From the NCBI RefSeq assembly GCF_002752675.1, contig NZ_CP024608.1:5332001-5396000 (forward strand): a DNA stretch of 64,000 bases. Reading direction: 5' to 3'. The position numbers and the translations under genes are program-made. The stretch comes from Massilia violaceinigra (lineage in GTDB: Bacteria; Pseudomonadota; Gammaproteobacteria; Burkholderiales; Burkholderiaceae_D). The notes under the pieces are model-generated. The model had not been told where the DNA came from and did no database searches. It worked only from the letters and a program-made list of their open reading frames with translations. This document shows positions 29,257 through 38,345 of this stretch, in pieces. How positions within the stretch are numbered: position 1 is the first letter of the stretch; each line of letters begins with the position of its first letter.

Positions 29257-29693
29257 TGCTCGTCCTTACAAGTGGCTCAAAGATGGTCATTATTGGACAT
29301 TGATGAGCAATATGAGCGGTAGATCGCCGACATTAAATGATACTTAATGGACATTCTCAGCAATAGCTCTCTGCAGAGCATGCAAGCGAAAGGGCGCTTG
29401 GTGGATGTCTGCTCGTTGCTCACGCCGTATGCGCAGTCCACGAAAAACCACGGTATTCCAGTCTTGAGAATAAACACGATTCCGTTAGAGCCGCGCGATC
29501 GCTGATGCGTGGCCGACCGCCTTGTGGCGATCGGCGGTGCGTCGGGAGCTGAGCTGCTAGCAGCGACAAAAGGTCTTCGGGAAGAAGTGCTTGGGCCATG
29601 GCATCAGCCCGTCTACGAACATGGCCACCATCGACCCGAGGCGGACATTGCGCAATACCTGCGAACTGAATGGGACGCTACTGCCTTCAGGCT
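29257..29693. other. Intergenic, no gene recognised
   Basis: Only short frames without ribosome sites occur here. The 3' part (29500-29690) is GC-rich and looks like former coding DNA, but I could not match it to a family in any frame. Confidence 0.4.
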
Positions 29694-30239
29694 TTATCCG
29701 GAAATGTACTCTTCCGTAGTAGTAACCTTGGCATAGGCAAACTCCAGCGCTGCCATCATCGCCGCATGGACTTGGGCGGCTGGGACGGTTTCGCCACGAA
29801 ACTCCAGCTCGCGAGTCGCGCATGCGTCATCCACGACGGTCGTCTTGTAACCGAAGTCCGACGCCGCACGTGTGGTCGCGTCCACGCACATGTGGCTCAT
29901 CGCGCCCACAATCGTGACTTCTTCGACGTTCTGCTCGTCGAGTAGCTGCTTCAGGGTGGTGTTCAGGAAGGAGTTAGGAGCATGTTTTACAATCACCTGC
30001 TCGCCTTCCTGCGGAGCAACGGACGGGTGAATCTCGACGCCGTCGGTGCCGGGGACAAAGAACGCAGCGCCCGGTGCGGATTCGTGTCGAACGTGGACCA
30101 CCAGGTCACCTTTGTTGCGGGCCGCCGAGATGATACGGGCGGCGTTGTTCAGTGCCTGGTCGATGCCGACCAAGGGCAATTTTCCAGTCCGAAGATACTC
30201 GTTCTGGAGGTCGACTACGACGACTGCGCGCTTGCTCAT
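29694..30239 (-). CDS. Isochorismatase-family cysteine hydrolase
   Basis: The product is 181 residues. The Asp-Lys-Cys triad of the isochorismatase superfamily is visible: D10 in VVVVDLQNEY, K85 in VIVKHAPNSF and C118 in GAMSHMCVDATTRAA. The cis-peptide region before the Cys is conserved. Members hydrolyse amides such as nicotinamide or ureidoacrylate, and the substrate here is open. It is divergent from the AraC-family gene at 30814, which may regulate it. Confidence 0.9.
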   Translation of the reverse strand: MSKRAVVVVDLQNEYLRTGKLPLVGIDQALNNAARIISAARNKGDLVVHVRHESAPGAAFFVPGTDGVEIHPSVAPQEGEQVIVKHAPNSFLNTTLKQLLDEQNVEEVTIVGAMSHMCVDATTRAASDFGYKTTVVDDACATRELEFRGETVPAAQVHAAMMAALEFAYAKVTTTEEYISG

Positions 30240-30813
30240 GGTGTTTCCTTTACATGAAAAATGAAGGGTGGTGGTACGTCATGCCCACGCCAGATTCCCC
30301 GCGGCGATTGCTTGTTCCGGGAGCGCACTGGCGTCGGTATGCTGCATGCGTGGGCTGGCCTGCTGCCGTATTATTTCAAGCGGGTTGGTGCAGCTGAGAA
30401 ATGTCCTGCTCTTGCAGCCCCGGATCGCCAAGAATGCATTTTCGCTAAAAGCATCTCGATCGAACAGTGACCCAAGGGCCTCCTTTCGGTATAATCGGGC
30501 CATGCGGATCGATACCCCGACCCAGCGCCGGGAACCTGCGCGCTTTTGCGCGTCTGGGTTGAATGAATTGTCAGGCCGACTTGCCGCGCAATTTTAGTGT
30601 CGCCTCAGGACTGTGGGGCGAGTCCGAAGCCGCGCAGTTCTTGATCGCACCGACAGGCTTTCGCGATACGCGCCGTCCACGCCATTGCCTCGTAGCGCGA
30701 GACTTTTCGCGGTGATGCTTGATAATCCTGGAGGTACTCTTCTGGCCGATAGCAACGGTGGAATGGCTCAGTGTACGAAGTTGTCGCTATCAGAGCAGGT
30801 AAGGGGTTTTGTC
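30240..30813. other. Long region between divergent genes
   Basis: No convincing gene is present. A TATAAT at 30490-30495 with GTGACC 17 bases upstream could be a rightward promoter for the AraC gene. Short frames here lack ribosome sites. Confidence 0.35.
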
Positions 30814-31734
30814 ATGCGTTCTAAAGCGGCACAGGCCGCGCCGGAAAGGATGATGGTGAACGCGGATATTCAGCGCCTGGGTTATCAGCCCCAAGCAAGC
30901 TACCAGCTTGACGTGGAAGTCTTTTCCGTGTCCGACCTGAGGCACAGGGCCAAGGAACAACTGCGACTCACCCATCGGTATGAGTTCCACACCTTGGTCT
31001 GCGTCACGCAGGGAAAATGCTCCCAGATGGTCGACTTCAAGTCGGTCTCCTGCGCGCCGGGATCGCTGCTTGTGTTGCGAGCAGGACAGGCCCATAACTA
31101 CGGACGGGATGAAGCGTGGGACGGCTGGAACGTTCTATTCCGCCCTGAATTCGTCGTCCCGGTTGCGGCGACGTCTCACGATCTCAAACGCGCGCGCGAT
31201 CTGGAGAGGCTGCCGGAACACATGGTCCTGAGTGGCCCGGAGCTGCGCAAGGTGACGGAATTGCTTGAGCAAATGCGCGAGGACACGCTGATCGAGGCGC
31301 CGCAGGCGGACGTTCATGCATTACTGCGCCATCAGCTCCATACGCTTCTGGCACGGCTGATTATTTTGCAAGGCAGACGGCAAGCACAGGAGCCACTGGC
31401 ATCTCCTGCATCGCAACGCTTCAAGCGCTTCTATCAGCTTGTGGAAGAACGCTTTGCGCAGTGGCATCATGTGGCTGACTATGCCGGCGAACTCGGTTAC
31501 ACCGAGAAAACGCTGGCACGTGCCGTGATGGCATCCATGGGCATGTCGGCCAAAGTCTTCATCGCAACGCGGATCGCACTGGAAGCGAAACGCCTGCTTG
31601 TTCATACGGACTTGTCGGTCGTCAGCATCGCCGAGAAGCTGGGTTTCGACGAGCCCACCAATTTCAGCAAGTTCTTCAAGCGCGAGGCCGGGTGCACACC
31701 ACTGGAATTTCGCCGCCGGCAAACAAGCTTCTGA
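30814..31734 (+). CDS. AraC-family transcriptional regulator
   Basis: The product is 306 residues from the ATG preceded by AAGGGG. A longer in-frame extension exists but has no ribosome site. The N-terminal 150 residues form a cupin-like ligand domain (HRYEFHTLVCVTQG, then LVLRAGQAHNYG). The C-terminal 100 residues contain two helix-turn-helix units (VADYAGELGYTEKTLARAV and VVSIAEKLGFDEPTNFSKFF, then KREAGCTPLEFRRR). AraC proteins activate nearby operons in response to a small molecule. The divergent isochorismatase-like gene is the likely target. Confidence 0.9.
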   Translation: MRSKAAQAAPERMMVNADIQRLGYQPQASYQLDVEVFSVSDLRHRAKEQLRLTHRYEFHTLVCVTQGKCSQMVDFKSVSCAPGSLLVLRAGQAHNYGRDEAWDGWNVLFRPEFVVPVAATSHDLKRARDLERLPEHMVLSGPELRKVTELLEQMREDTLIEAPQADVHALLRHQLHTLLARLIILQGRRQAQEPLASPASQRFKRFYQLVEERFAQWHHVADYAGELGYTEKTLARAVMASMGMSAKVFIATRIALEAKRLLVHTDLSVVSIAEKLGFDEPTNFSKFFKREAGCTPLEFRRRQTSF

Positions 31735-31954
31735 ACTGTCGATGCAGCCAGCTTGACGCTGGCGAACATGGTGGTGGACGAGGTGACAAGCCGTTCGACC
31801 GAGCCACGGCGGTGTTGGGTCTGATAGGGTGACGCAAGCGGCTCGTACCAGTGAACCGGCATGTTTTCATCACAGGCCTGACACTGCCGTGCACGATGAT
31901 AGAATCGTCGGCGGTGCACCTCAGACCAGCGAACTTTTTCAGATTGCCGCCGCC

Positions 31955-33238
31955 ATGTCCACAAAAGTCCACGCGCACGCTGATACCGTCTCAATGCCGC
32001 GCGCTAGCGCCGACGCGCCAGCACAGGCGGTGTTTGATAGCGGTATGCCGTTGACCGACAGGCGGCCCAGCACCGCAAGCCAGGCGCTAATCCAGGCGTC
32101 CATGCATCAAAGCCCAAGGACGCGTCAATTGCGAGCCATGCAGGCCGTGGCCGACGGCGCTCATCAAAGACGGCGGCAGATTGCACCGGTGTCGCACGCA
32201 ACGCCGAGCGCTGGCGGCGTCGCTCAGTTGGTCAAGGCGGAAATACGCGATGAGATGCCGCAGGAAGTGAAAGATGCGCTCGAATTTCTTAATTATGTGG
32301 AGGCGGAATTTGCCTCCATCACGGAAAATACCGCCTCAGCTGTAGAGGCGCAGATCGCGGTGCTTGAGAAACACGCGCAATCCGAGTTCGCCGACGTTTG
32401 GAAGGCACTGATCGAGTCCATCAAGACGAAACTGCCGGCGAAAGTCGAGGCAGTGGACTTGGATAGCAAGCGTATCCACAGTATCTGGGTCGAGGGCGAG
32501 TACGCCACGAACGAAGAGTTTCGACATGGCATCGCCACCCGTAAGGGTACCAAGGCAGCGGGATGGCAAAACCTGATCTGGGTGTACAAGAACGCCAGGG
32601 AGAACGACGCGGGTTTCGAGGTCGTTGACCGACTGAAATTTCGCGCCGTCAGTATCGATGATTTCGGGCTGAAGGAGGTGGATTTTTCGGCGACCATGGC
32701 ATTGTGGGAAGACCGGCCGGACTGGGTGGGTAAGTTCATGCCGATACTCAATATTCTGCTGGCGAAAAAATCTTACGTCGCAATGAGCGATATCATGCGC
32801 ATGATCATCCTCTTTTACTCGGGCGGATTGTATCAGGACGTGAAGATCGAACTTGCTTCGCCTCAAGCGCAGTTTTTCGATACACCGAAAGTCAATACGG
32901 ACAAGCTGCAACTGGTCGATGACGGGCCGAACACCGAAAACTGGGCAATGGTGGCACAGGCCGGCTGCAGCATGATTGACAAAATCATGAAGGCGACGCT
33001 GGCACAGTTTCCGAAGCCTGAAAAGCTGGAACAGATGCCGGAGAACTATTCCATCGACGGCAAAATCGGCAAGTCCCACGTTGATTTGCACGAAAATATG
33101 GGGCCGTGGAATCAAATCGGAAAGCATTTGGGCCAGGCTGACCGCATCGAGCGGGTCAACGACTCTCTGAAGCTTGACAATCCCCGACCCCTCAATTCGT
33201 GGCTTCATGCCGTGAACGACAACTTCGCCTGGGATTGA
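31955..33238 (+). CDS. TcdA/B-like glycosyltransferase, effector-like N-terminus
   Basis: The product is 427 residues from an ATG at 31955. The start is uncertain: no good ribosome site is seen, and a GTG at 31829 is in frame. Residues 33-60 carry the tag LTDRRPSTASQ followed by HQSPR, shared with the genes at 8556 and 60478. After a helical linker, the C-terminal 260 residues match GT-A glycosyltransferases with the DXD region: RIHSIWVEGEY, LIWVYKN, AMSDIMRMIILFYSGGLYQD. The usual D-x-D reads D-V-K here, so activity is in doubt. No signal peptide is present. It may modify a target-cell protein after delivery. Confidence 0.75.
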   Translation: MSTKVHAHADTVSMPRASADAPAQAVFDSGMPLTDRRPSTASQALIQASMHQSPRTRQLRAMQAVADGAHQRRRQIAPVSHATPSAGGVAQLVKAEIRDEMPQEVKDALEFLNYVEAEFASITENTASAVEAQIAVLEKHAQSEFADVWKALIESIKTKLPAKVEAVDLDSKRIHSIWVEGEYATNEEFRHGIATRKGTKAAGWQNLIWVYKNARENDAGFEVVDRLKFRAVSIDDFGLKEVDFSATMALWEDRPDWVGKFMPILNILLAKKSYVAMSDIMRMIILFYSGGLYQDVKIELASPQAQFFDTPKVNTDKLQLVDDGPNTENWAMVAQAGCSMIDKIMKATLAQFPKPEKLEQMPENYSIDGKIGKSHVDLHENMGPWNQIGKHLGQADRIERVNDSLKLDNPRPLNSWLHAVNDNFAWD

Positions 33239-33252
33239 CCGGCGCACCAAGG

Positions 33253-33387
33253 TCAGGGCCAGCGCTGCCAGGCCGCACTGCGAAAACGCCGTTCCTGCGC
33301 CAGCGGTTCGATGTCGGGCGGCGCCGGTGCCTGCGGCGCGCCGCTGCGTTCGGCCAGCTCGGTCAGCGTGATGGACGGCACTGCCAT
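33253..33387 (-). pseudogene. PhaC-like N-terminal fragment
   Basis: A 44-codon frame with GAGGAAA seven bases before its ATG ends ERRFRSAAWQRWP and a stop. The R-R-F-x-x-x-A-W-Q-x-W-P string is typical of the N-terminal region of class I-like PHA synthases, where it is normally followed by F-N. Nothing of the hydrolase domain follows. The fragment lies tail-to-tail with the glycosyltransferase gene, so the remainder was probably lost when that gene arrived. Confidence 0.4.
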
Positions 33388-33540
33388 TGCGGTTTCCTCC
33401 TGAGCCCACATGCGGGCAAAACTCAAGCTTCGACTTCGCGCTCAGTTAAAACTTGAGGGAGGTCAATGGTGCGCAAGGTCGGCGCGCTTTGCGGTACTCT
33501 GGTCCGCTCCTGCTGCAGCGTTTTTCGAGGAGCGACATTC

Positions 33541-33990
33541 ATGGCAACCGATTGTCCCGAAGCACCCGGCGAGCCCGACGGTGACACGCTGACCGTGGCG
33601 CTGCACCGCGAGGAACTGCAGGTGGGAACGCGGGTCGTCGACACCGGCCGCGGCGTGCGCATTCACAAAACCGTCAGCGAACATCCCCATCACATCGACG
33701 AAACCCTGCTGTATGACGAGCTCGACGTCAGGCATGTGATCGTCGACAAGATCGTGCCCCTGTCCCAGGCGCCGTCCGCGCGCCAGGAAGGCGACACGCT
33801 GATCGTGCCGGTGGTCGAAGAAGTGCTGGTGACCGAACGGCGCCTGCGCATCAAGGAAGAAGTGCACATCACGCGCATCCAGCGCTCCCGCACGCAATCG
33901 GGGACCGTCATGCTGCGCGCGGAAGACGTGGTCGTCGAACGGTTCGACGAAGGCCCTCACAAGGAAGCGAATTCAACAATACGGAGGTAG
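33541..33990 (+). CDS. DUF2382/YsnF-domain protein
   Basis: The product is 149 residues, starting at MATDCPEAPG after GGAG. Two YsnF/AvaK-like (DUF2382) repeats are visible: VALHREELQVGTRVVDTGRG, and VPVVEEVLVTERRLRIKEEV followed by HITRIQ. The DUF2382 fold is associated with stress proteins, and no enzymatic role is known. It is five bases upstream of a larger DUF2382 gene, so both are one operon. Confidence 0.85.
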   Translation: MATDCPEAPGEPDGDTLTVALHREELQVGTRVVDTGRGVRIHKTVSEHPHHIDETLLYDELDVRHVIVDKIVPLSQAPSARQEGDTLIVPVVEEVLVTERRLRIKEEVHITRIQRSRTQSGTVMLRAEDVVVERFDEGPHKEANSTIRR

Positions 33991-33995
33991 TCATC

Positions 33996-35093
33996 ATGGA
34001 ACACACACTGGTAGCGGTATTCGATCATCGCAGCGATGCCCAGCAGGCGCTCGACGACCTGGTCGGGTCGGGTTTTTCACGCCAAAACGTGCGCTTGAGC
34101 GATGGTGTCCCGGGCGACCCGGGCCGCACGGCCGATGCCGGCGAGGACGCATCGCTCGGATCGAGCATCAAGCACTTTTTCACCGATCTGTTCGGCGGTG
34201 AACGCAGCGAACATGCGCGGATGTATTCCGACGCCGTTGCGCGCGGTCACTATGTGCTGACCGTCACGGCGCCGAACGAGCCCGAGGTGGAGCGCGCGGC
34301 CGATATTGTCGAGCGCTACGGACCGGTCGACATCGACGAGCATTCCAGCCAGTGGCAGGGTGGCATGCAGGGCGGCGACGCCATGCGCGGGCAAGCGATG
34401 TCGCAGCAGTCGACGTTCGGCTCGTCCCAGGGCGGCTTTGGCAGCGCCCAGGGCGCGGCCATGACGGACTCGCAGCAGCGCGCGGCCGGCACCACGGCCA
34501 TTCCCGTGATCCAGGAAGAAATCAAGGTCGGCAAGCGCGAAGTGCAGCGCGGCGGGGTGCGGATCTACCAGCGCATCGTGGAAACGCCGGTGAGCGAAAG
34601 CATCGGCCTGCGCGAGGAACACATCAACGTGGAGCGGCGCGCGGTGGACAAGCTGGTTGACCCGGCCGACATTGCCGCCTTCCAGGAAAACACGATCGAA
34701 CTGCGCGAAACGGCGGAAGAAGCGGTGGTTGAGAAGTCGGCGCGCATGGTGGAAGAAGTCATCGTCGGCAAGGAAGTGACGCAGCGCCGGGAGCAGATCA
34801 ACGATACCGTGCGCCATACCGAGGTGGACATCGAACAGATCGGGCCCGACGACGAAGCCTACTTCCGTGGCCACTGGACCAGCACGTTCGCGCGCGAGGG
34901 CGGCAGCTACGACGACTACGCGCCGGCCTACCGCTACGGCACCAGCATGGCGGGGAGCGAGATCTATCGCGGGCGTCAGTGGGAAGAAATCGAGCCCGGG
35001 CTGCGCACCGATTGGGAGGCGCGCAATCCCGGGTCGACCTGGGAAAAGATGAAGGCGGCGATCAGGCATGGCTGGGAGCGCATGACTTCCTGA
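33996..35093 (+). CDS. YsnF/AvaK-type stress protein
   Basis: The product is 365 residues with a GGAGG ribosome site. The N-terminal 110 residues resemble the general-stress 17M-type domain (VAVFDHRSDAQQALDDLVGS). A Gln/Gly/Ser-rich linker follows. DUF2382 repeats occupy about 170-280 (IPVIQEEIKVGKREVQRGGV, EHINVERRAVDK, VVEKSARMVEEVIVGKEV). The C-terminal tail is rich in Trp/Tyr and contains HWTSTFAREGGSYDDYAPAY. It is probably a stress-induced cytoplasmic protein. Its partner is unknown. Confidence 0.85.
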   Translation: MEHTLVAVFDHRSDAQQALDDLVGSGFSRQNVRLSDGVPGDPGRTADAGEDASLGSSIKHFFTDLFGGERSEHARMYSDAVARGHYVLTVTAPNEPEVERAADIVERYGPVDIDEHSSQWQGGMQGGDAMRGQAMSQQSTFGSSQGGFGSAQGAAMTDSQQRAAGTTAIPVIQEEIKVGKREVQRGGVRIYQRIVETPVSESIGLREEHINVERRAVDKLVDPADIAAFQENTIELRETAEEAVVEKSARMVEEVIVGKEVTQRREQINDTVRHTEVDIEQIGPDDEAYFRGHWTSTFAREGGSYDDYAPAYRYGTSMAGSEIYRGRQWEEIEPGLRTDWEARNPGSTWEKMKAAIRHGWERMTS

Positions 35094-35159
35094 TCTCGCT
35101 GCGACGCGCCAGGCCGCGCCCCTCTCTGGACGCGGCCTGGCGTACGCCTGAGTGCAGCT

Positions 35160-38012
35160 TTACTCGGCGAACACCGCGCTCGCCGGGGTGATTTTCACCG
35201 CCTCGGGCTTGATGTTGAGCTTCATGCTGCCGATGACCTTGTCTTCGTCGAGCAAGCTCTGCGGCTTGTTGCCGTCGTACTTGATCGTCGACACCGCGTC
35301 GGTCACCAGTTTTTCCTTGAGTCCAGCCGCATCCTTGGTGATGAACACGAGCGACAGGTTCTTGGTCGACAGGTGCTTCTTGATCGCGGCGTTGAGGTCG
35401 GCCAGGGTCAGCTTGCTCAAGCCATCGCGCATCATCTTGGTGAACTCAGGCGTGCCGTACCATTGGGAATCGAGCGCGTAACCGAGGTACTGGTCTTGCG
35501 TGGCCGTCATCACGAACACGTTCTTCATCAAATAGCCGCGCGTGATCTCGAACTGTTGCTCGGTCAAGCCCTGCTGGATCACCTTGTCGAGTTCGGTCAA
35601 GGCGATGCGCAGCGCGAGGTGGGCGTTTTCCGGCGCGACCGGACGAATCCAGACCTCGAACAGCTGGCCCTTGCGGCCGACGTTCGGGTTCGGGAAGAAC
35701 TGGAACATGCCGCGCGGGAAAGCTTCGATGTAGGTGTAGTCGCCATAGTTCATGCCGCGCAGTTCGCGGATGCGCTGGTACAGGTAGGCATTCGAGGCGC
35801 GGTGTTCGCCCAGGAAGGTCTTGGCCAGCCACAGCGCCGGGAAGTCCGGATGGCCGCGGCGCACCTCGATCGGCAAGCCGAACGAGAGGGCGGTCGCGCG
35901 CGTGTTCTTTTCGATGATCTCCACTTCCAGGCCGTTCGGCATGCGGGCTACCGGCACGGTGGTGACCGGCAAACCGGCACCGGCCGGCAGCTTGGCCAGC
36001 GCCTGCTTGAGCGCGGCCGTCATGTCGTCGGATACGTCGCCGGAAATGCCGACCCGGACCGCGCCCTGGGTGTAGGCTTTTTTGTAGAAGTCCTTGACGT
36101 CGTCCAGGGTGATCGCGTCGATGCCCTTGGCCGTGCCGAGCACCGGATGGGCATACGGCGTGCCGGCGAAGACGTTGGTTTGCAGGCGTTCCTTGCCCAG
36201 TTCTTCTTCGTTATTGTCTTTCAGGTCGACCAGCAGGGCATTCTTGAGCGAATCCTTGAGGCGGCGGAAATCTTCCTCGCGAAAGCCAGGAGAAACCAGC
36301 TGCGGCATGGCCACGGTCAGGTACTGCTTCCAGTTATCCTTGTGGATCGAGCCGGTGAAGGTGGTCATTTCCTTGTCGGTCTGCTCGGTGAACGAGCCGG
36401 CCAGCGGGAACAGGGCCTTGGTCACTTCGTCGGTCTTGCGCTCGCTCGAACCGGCCGAGGCGACCATCATCGCGGTCAGCGCCGCCAGGCCTTCCTTGCC
36501 TTTCGGGTCGTGCGCCGAACCGGCGGCGAACAGCAGCTTGAAGCGGATTTGCGGCAGCGCCGATTTTTGTACCAGCACGTCGACCTTGGCTTCGGCGGCG
36601 GGCGCCGCCAGGCTTGCCAGCGAGGGCAGGGTGGCCATCGATTCCGGCAGCGCCTGGTTGGACAGGGTGGTGACGATCATGCCGTCGTCGACCAGGTACT
36701 TGCGGGCGGCGGCCAGCAGGTCGGCCGGGGTCAGGCTGTCGGTGAGGCGGTAGAACTGGTTGAGCGTGCCGTAGGAACGGTTGTAGTGCACGTAGGACGC
36801 CAGCGTGCCGGCGATCTGTTCGGTGTTGTCGAGCGAGCGGATCAGGCCGTATTTTTGGGCCGATTTGGCGTCCGCCAGCGCTTGTTCGGTGACCGGCACG
36901 GTGCGCAGCTGCGCGACCGTTTGCAGGATCTGGTCGCGTACGTACACGGCATCCTCTGGCTTCTTGACGCGGGCGATGATGGTGGCCAGGTTCGCATCGA
37001 CCCGGCCCGGCGTGTAGTCGCTGAACTGGTCGACCTTCTGTTCATCCTGCATCAGACGCTTGTAGAGCGGCGAGGTGCGGCCGAAGGAGAGCGACAGCAG
37101 CATCGACAGCGCGGCATGGTCTTTCGCGGTGGTCGAAAACGCCGGCGCGCGGAAACCCACCGTCACCAGCGGCGGCGTCTGCGTCGGCCAGGGCACATGC
37201 TTGTAGAGCGCGCCGCGCGCGGCCGGTTCCACCGGCACTTCGCTCTTGTAGCTGCCTTTTTGCCATTTGCTCCAGTATTTCTCGACCAGGGCGATGGCTT
37301 TCTGCGGGTCGACGTCGCCGGCGATGATCACCGTGGTGCGTTCCGGGCGATACCAGCGGTCGAAGAACACTTTCGAGTACGCGTACTGGTTCGGCATGTC
37401 CTCGATGTCCTTGATGAAGCCCATCGTGGTGTGCTTGTAGGTATGCGTGGTGTAGGCCGTGTCGCGCTGCACCTCGAACATTTTGGAGATCGGATTGGCG
37501 CTGTTCTTGTTGTATTCGCCCAGCACGGCGCGCGATTCGGTCTTGAACGCGTCTTCGCCGTACGACAAATTCTGGAAGCGGTCGGCCTCGACCTTGAGGA
37601 TGGTTTCCAGGTCGTCCTTGGCGAAGGTGGTGTAGTAATTGGTCAGGTCGTCGCTGGTATAGGCATTCTGGCGCGCACCCGATTTGGTGATGACGTCCTG
37701 GTACTTTTCAGGCGGATAGGCTTTGGTGCCCCGGAACATCATGTGCTCAAAAAAGTGCGCGAAGCCCGACTTGCCCGGCTCAATCTCGTTGCGCGAACCG
37801 GTCTGGACCGGAATCTGTACCGACACCAGGTTTGGAAAGCCGGTCGGGACGACGATGATCTTCAAGCCGTTGGCGAGGGTTTTTTCGGTGGCCTTGAACG
37901 GCAGCACATCGGCTTTGCCGCCTGCGCTGGCGGGCGCCGCCGGGCCGGCCGCCACGGCGTTCATGGCGAACGCGGGCAGGGCCAGCAGGGTAATCGGAAT
38001 GAGTTTCGACAC
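35160..38012 (-). CDS. M16 zinc metallopeptidase, periplasmic
   Basis: The product is 950 residues, starting at a GTG with AGGAG five bases upstream; longer frames to 38291 lack support. The signal peptide is VSKLIPITLLALPAFAMNAV. The active-site motif HxxEH appears as H86-F-F-E-H90 in the first M16 repeat, followed by the distal conserved Glu region. The second repeat (from about 510) lacks the zinc motif, as is usual for the inactive half. The family cleaves peptides inside a two-half clamshell. A single-chain, two-repeat form of about 950 residues is normal for pitrilysin-like proteins. Confidence 0.92.
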   Translation of the reverse strand: MSKLIPITLLALPAFAMNAVAAGPAAPASAGGKADVLPFKATEKTLANGLKIIVVPTGFPNLVSVQIPVQTGSRNEIEPGKSGFAHFFEHMMFRGTKAYPPEKYQDVITKSGARQNAYTSDDLTNYYTTFAKDDLETILKVEADRFQNLSYGEDAFKTESRAVLGEYNKNSANPISKMFEVQRDTAYTTHTYKHTTMGFIKDIEDMPNQYAYSKVFFDRWYRPERTTVIIAGDVDPQKAIALVEKYWSKWQKGSYKSEVPVEPAARGALYKHVPWPTQTPPLVTVGFRAPAFSTTAKDHAALSMLLSLSFGRTSPLYKRLMQDEQKVDQFSDYTPGRVDANLATIIARVKKPEDAVYVRDQILQTVAQLRTVPVTEQALADAKSAQKYGLIRSLDNTEQIAGTLASYVHYNRSYGTLNQFYRLTDSLTPADLLAAARKYLVDDGMIVTTLSNQALPESMATLPSLASLAAPAAEAKVDVLVQKSALPQIRFKLLFAAGSAHDPKGKEGLAALTAMMVASAGSSERKTDEVTKALFPLAGSFTEQTDKEMTTFTGSIHKDNWKQYLTVAMPQLVSPGFREEDFRRLKDSLKNALLVDLKDNNEEELGKERLQTNVFAGTPYAHPVLGTAKGIDAITLDDVKDFYKKAYTQGAVRVGISGDVSDDMTAALKQALAKLPAGAGLPVTTVPVARMPNGLEVEIIEKNTRATALSFGLPIEVRRGHPDFPALWLAKTFLGEHRASNAYLYQRIRELRGMNYGDYTYIEAFPRGMFQFFPNPNVGRKGQLFEVWIRPVAPENAHLALRIALTELDKVIQQGLTEQQFEITRGYLMKNVFVMTATQDQYLGYALDSQWYGTPEFTKMMRDGLSKLTLADLNAAIKKHLSTKNLSLVFITKDAAGLKEKLVTDAVSTIKYDGNKPQSLLDEDKVIGSMKLNIKPEAVKITPASAVFAE

Positions 38013-38345
38013 GTTATCTCCTGAGGCTGAAAATGGTAGGCGCAGGATAAAAGAATCGGGCAAGAAAGGACAGAAAAAATTTGTGCATACGTGGAGCGCC
38101 CACGATATCCCGAAAAATAGTCGGTTCAGGCGTTCCGCCAGTGCGCGCCAGCCGGCATTTTCCCTCTCCGGCGTGCCGGCTGTGCCGTCGAACAATGTCC
38201 CGGGCTTGATGTGGTCCCGGTCCAGCCGCAGCGGACGACGAGGCGGCGCACTGTAAAATGCATGCAGGATACTCAATAATTCATCGGACACGATGCCTTT
38301 ACTTCACCCTGGCGAACACACGCTGTTTGCCCACACTACGCTTTT
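38013..38345. other. Divergent intergenic region
   Basis: The region separates the M16 peptidase and the DUF4034 gene and must hold both promoters. An open frame continues upstream of the M16 GTG on the minus strand, but it has no ribosome site and no recognisable protein pattern. Confidence 0.4.

Noticed and set aside
29509..29736. Plus-strand frame before the isochorismatase gene
   Set aside because: It overlaps the 3' end of the isochorismatase gene on the other strand, with no ribosome site or recognised motif.
31751..31773. An 18-base exact match to the nuclease gene (acgctggcgaacatggtg) just after the AraC gene
   Set aside because: It could encode a remnant of the nuclease motif TLANM, but the surrounding sequence does not follow the nuclease order and no further similarity is seen. 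A chance match is possible at this GC content.
38013..38291. N-terminal extension of the M16 peptidase frame
   Set aside because: The frame is open, but it has no ribosome site and would bury a clear signal peptide. The GTG at 38012 has AGGAG in the right place.
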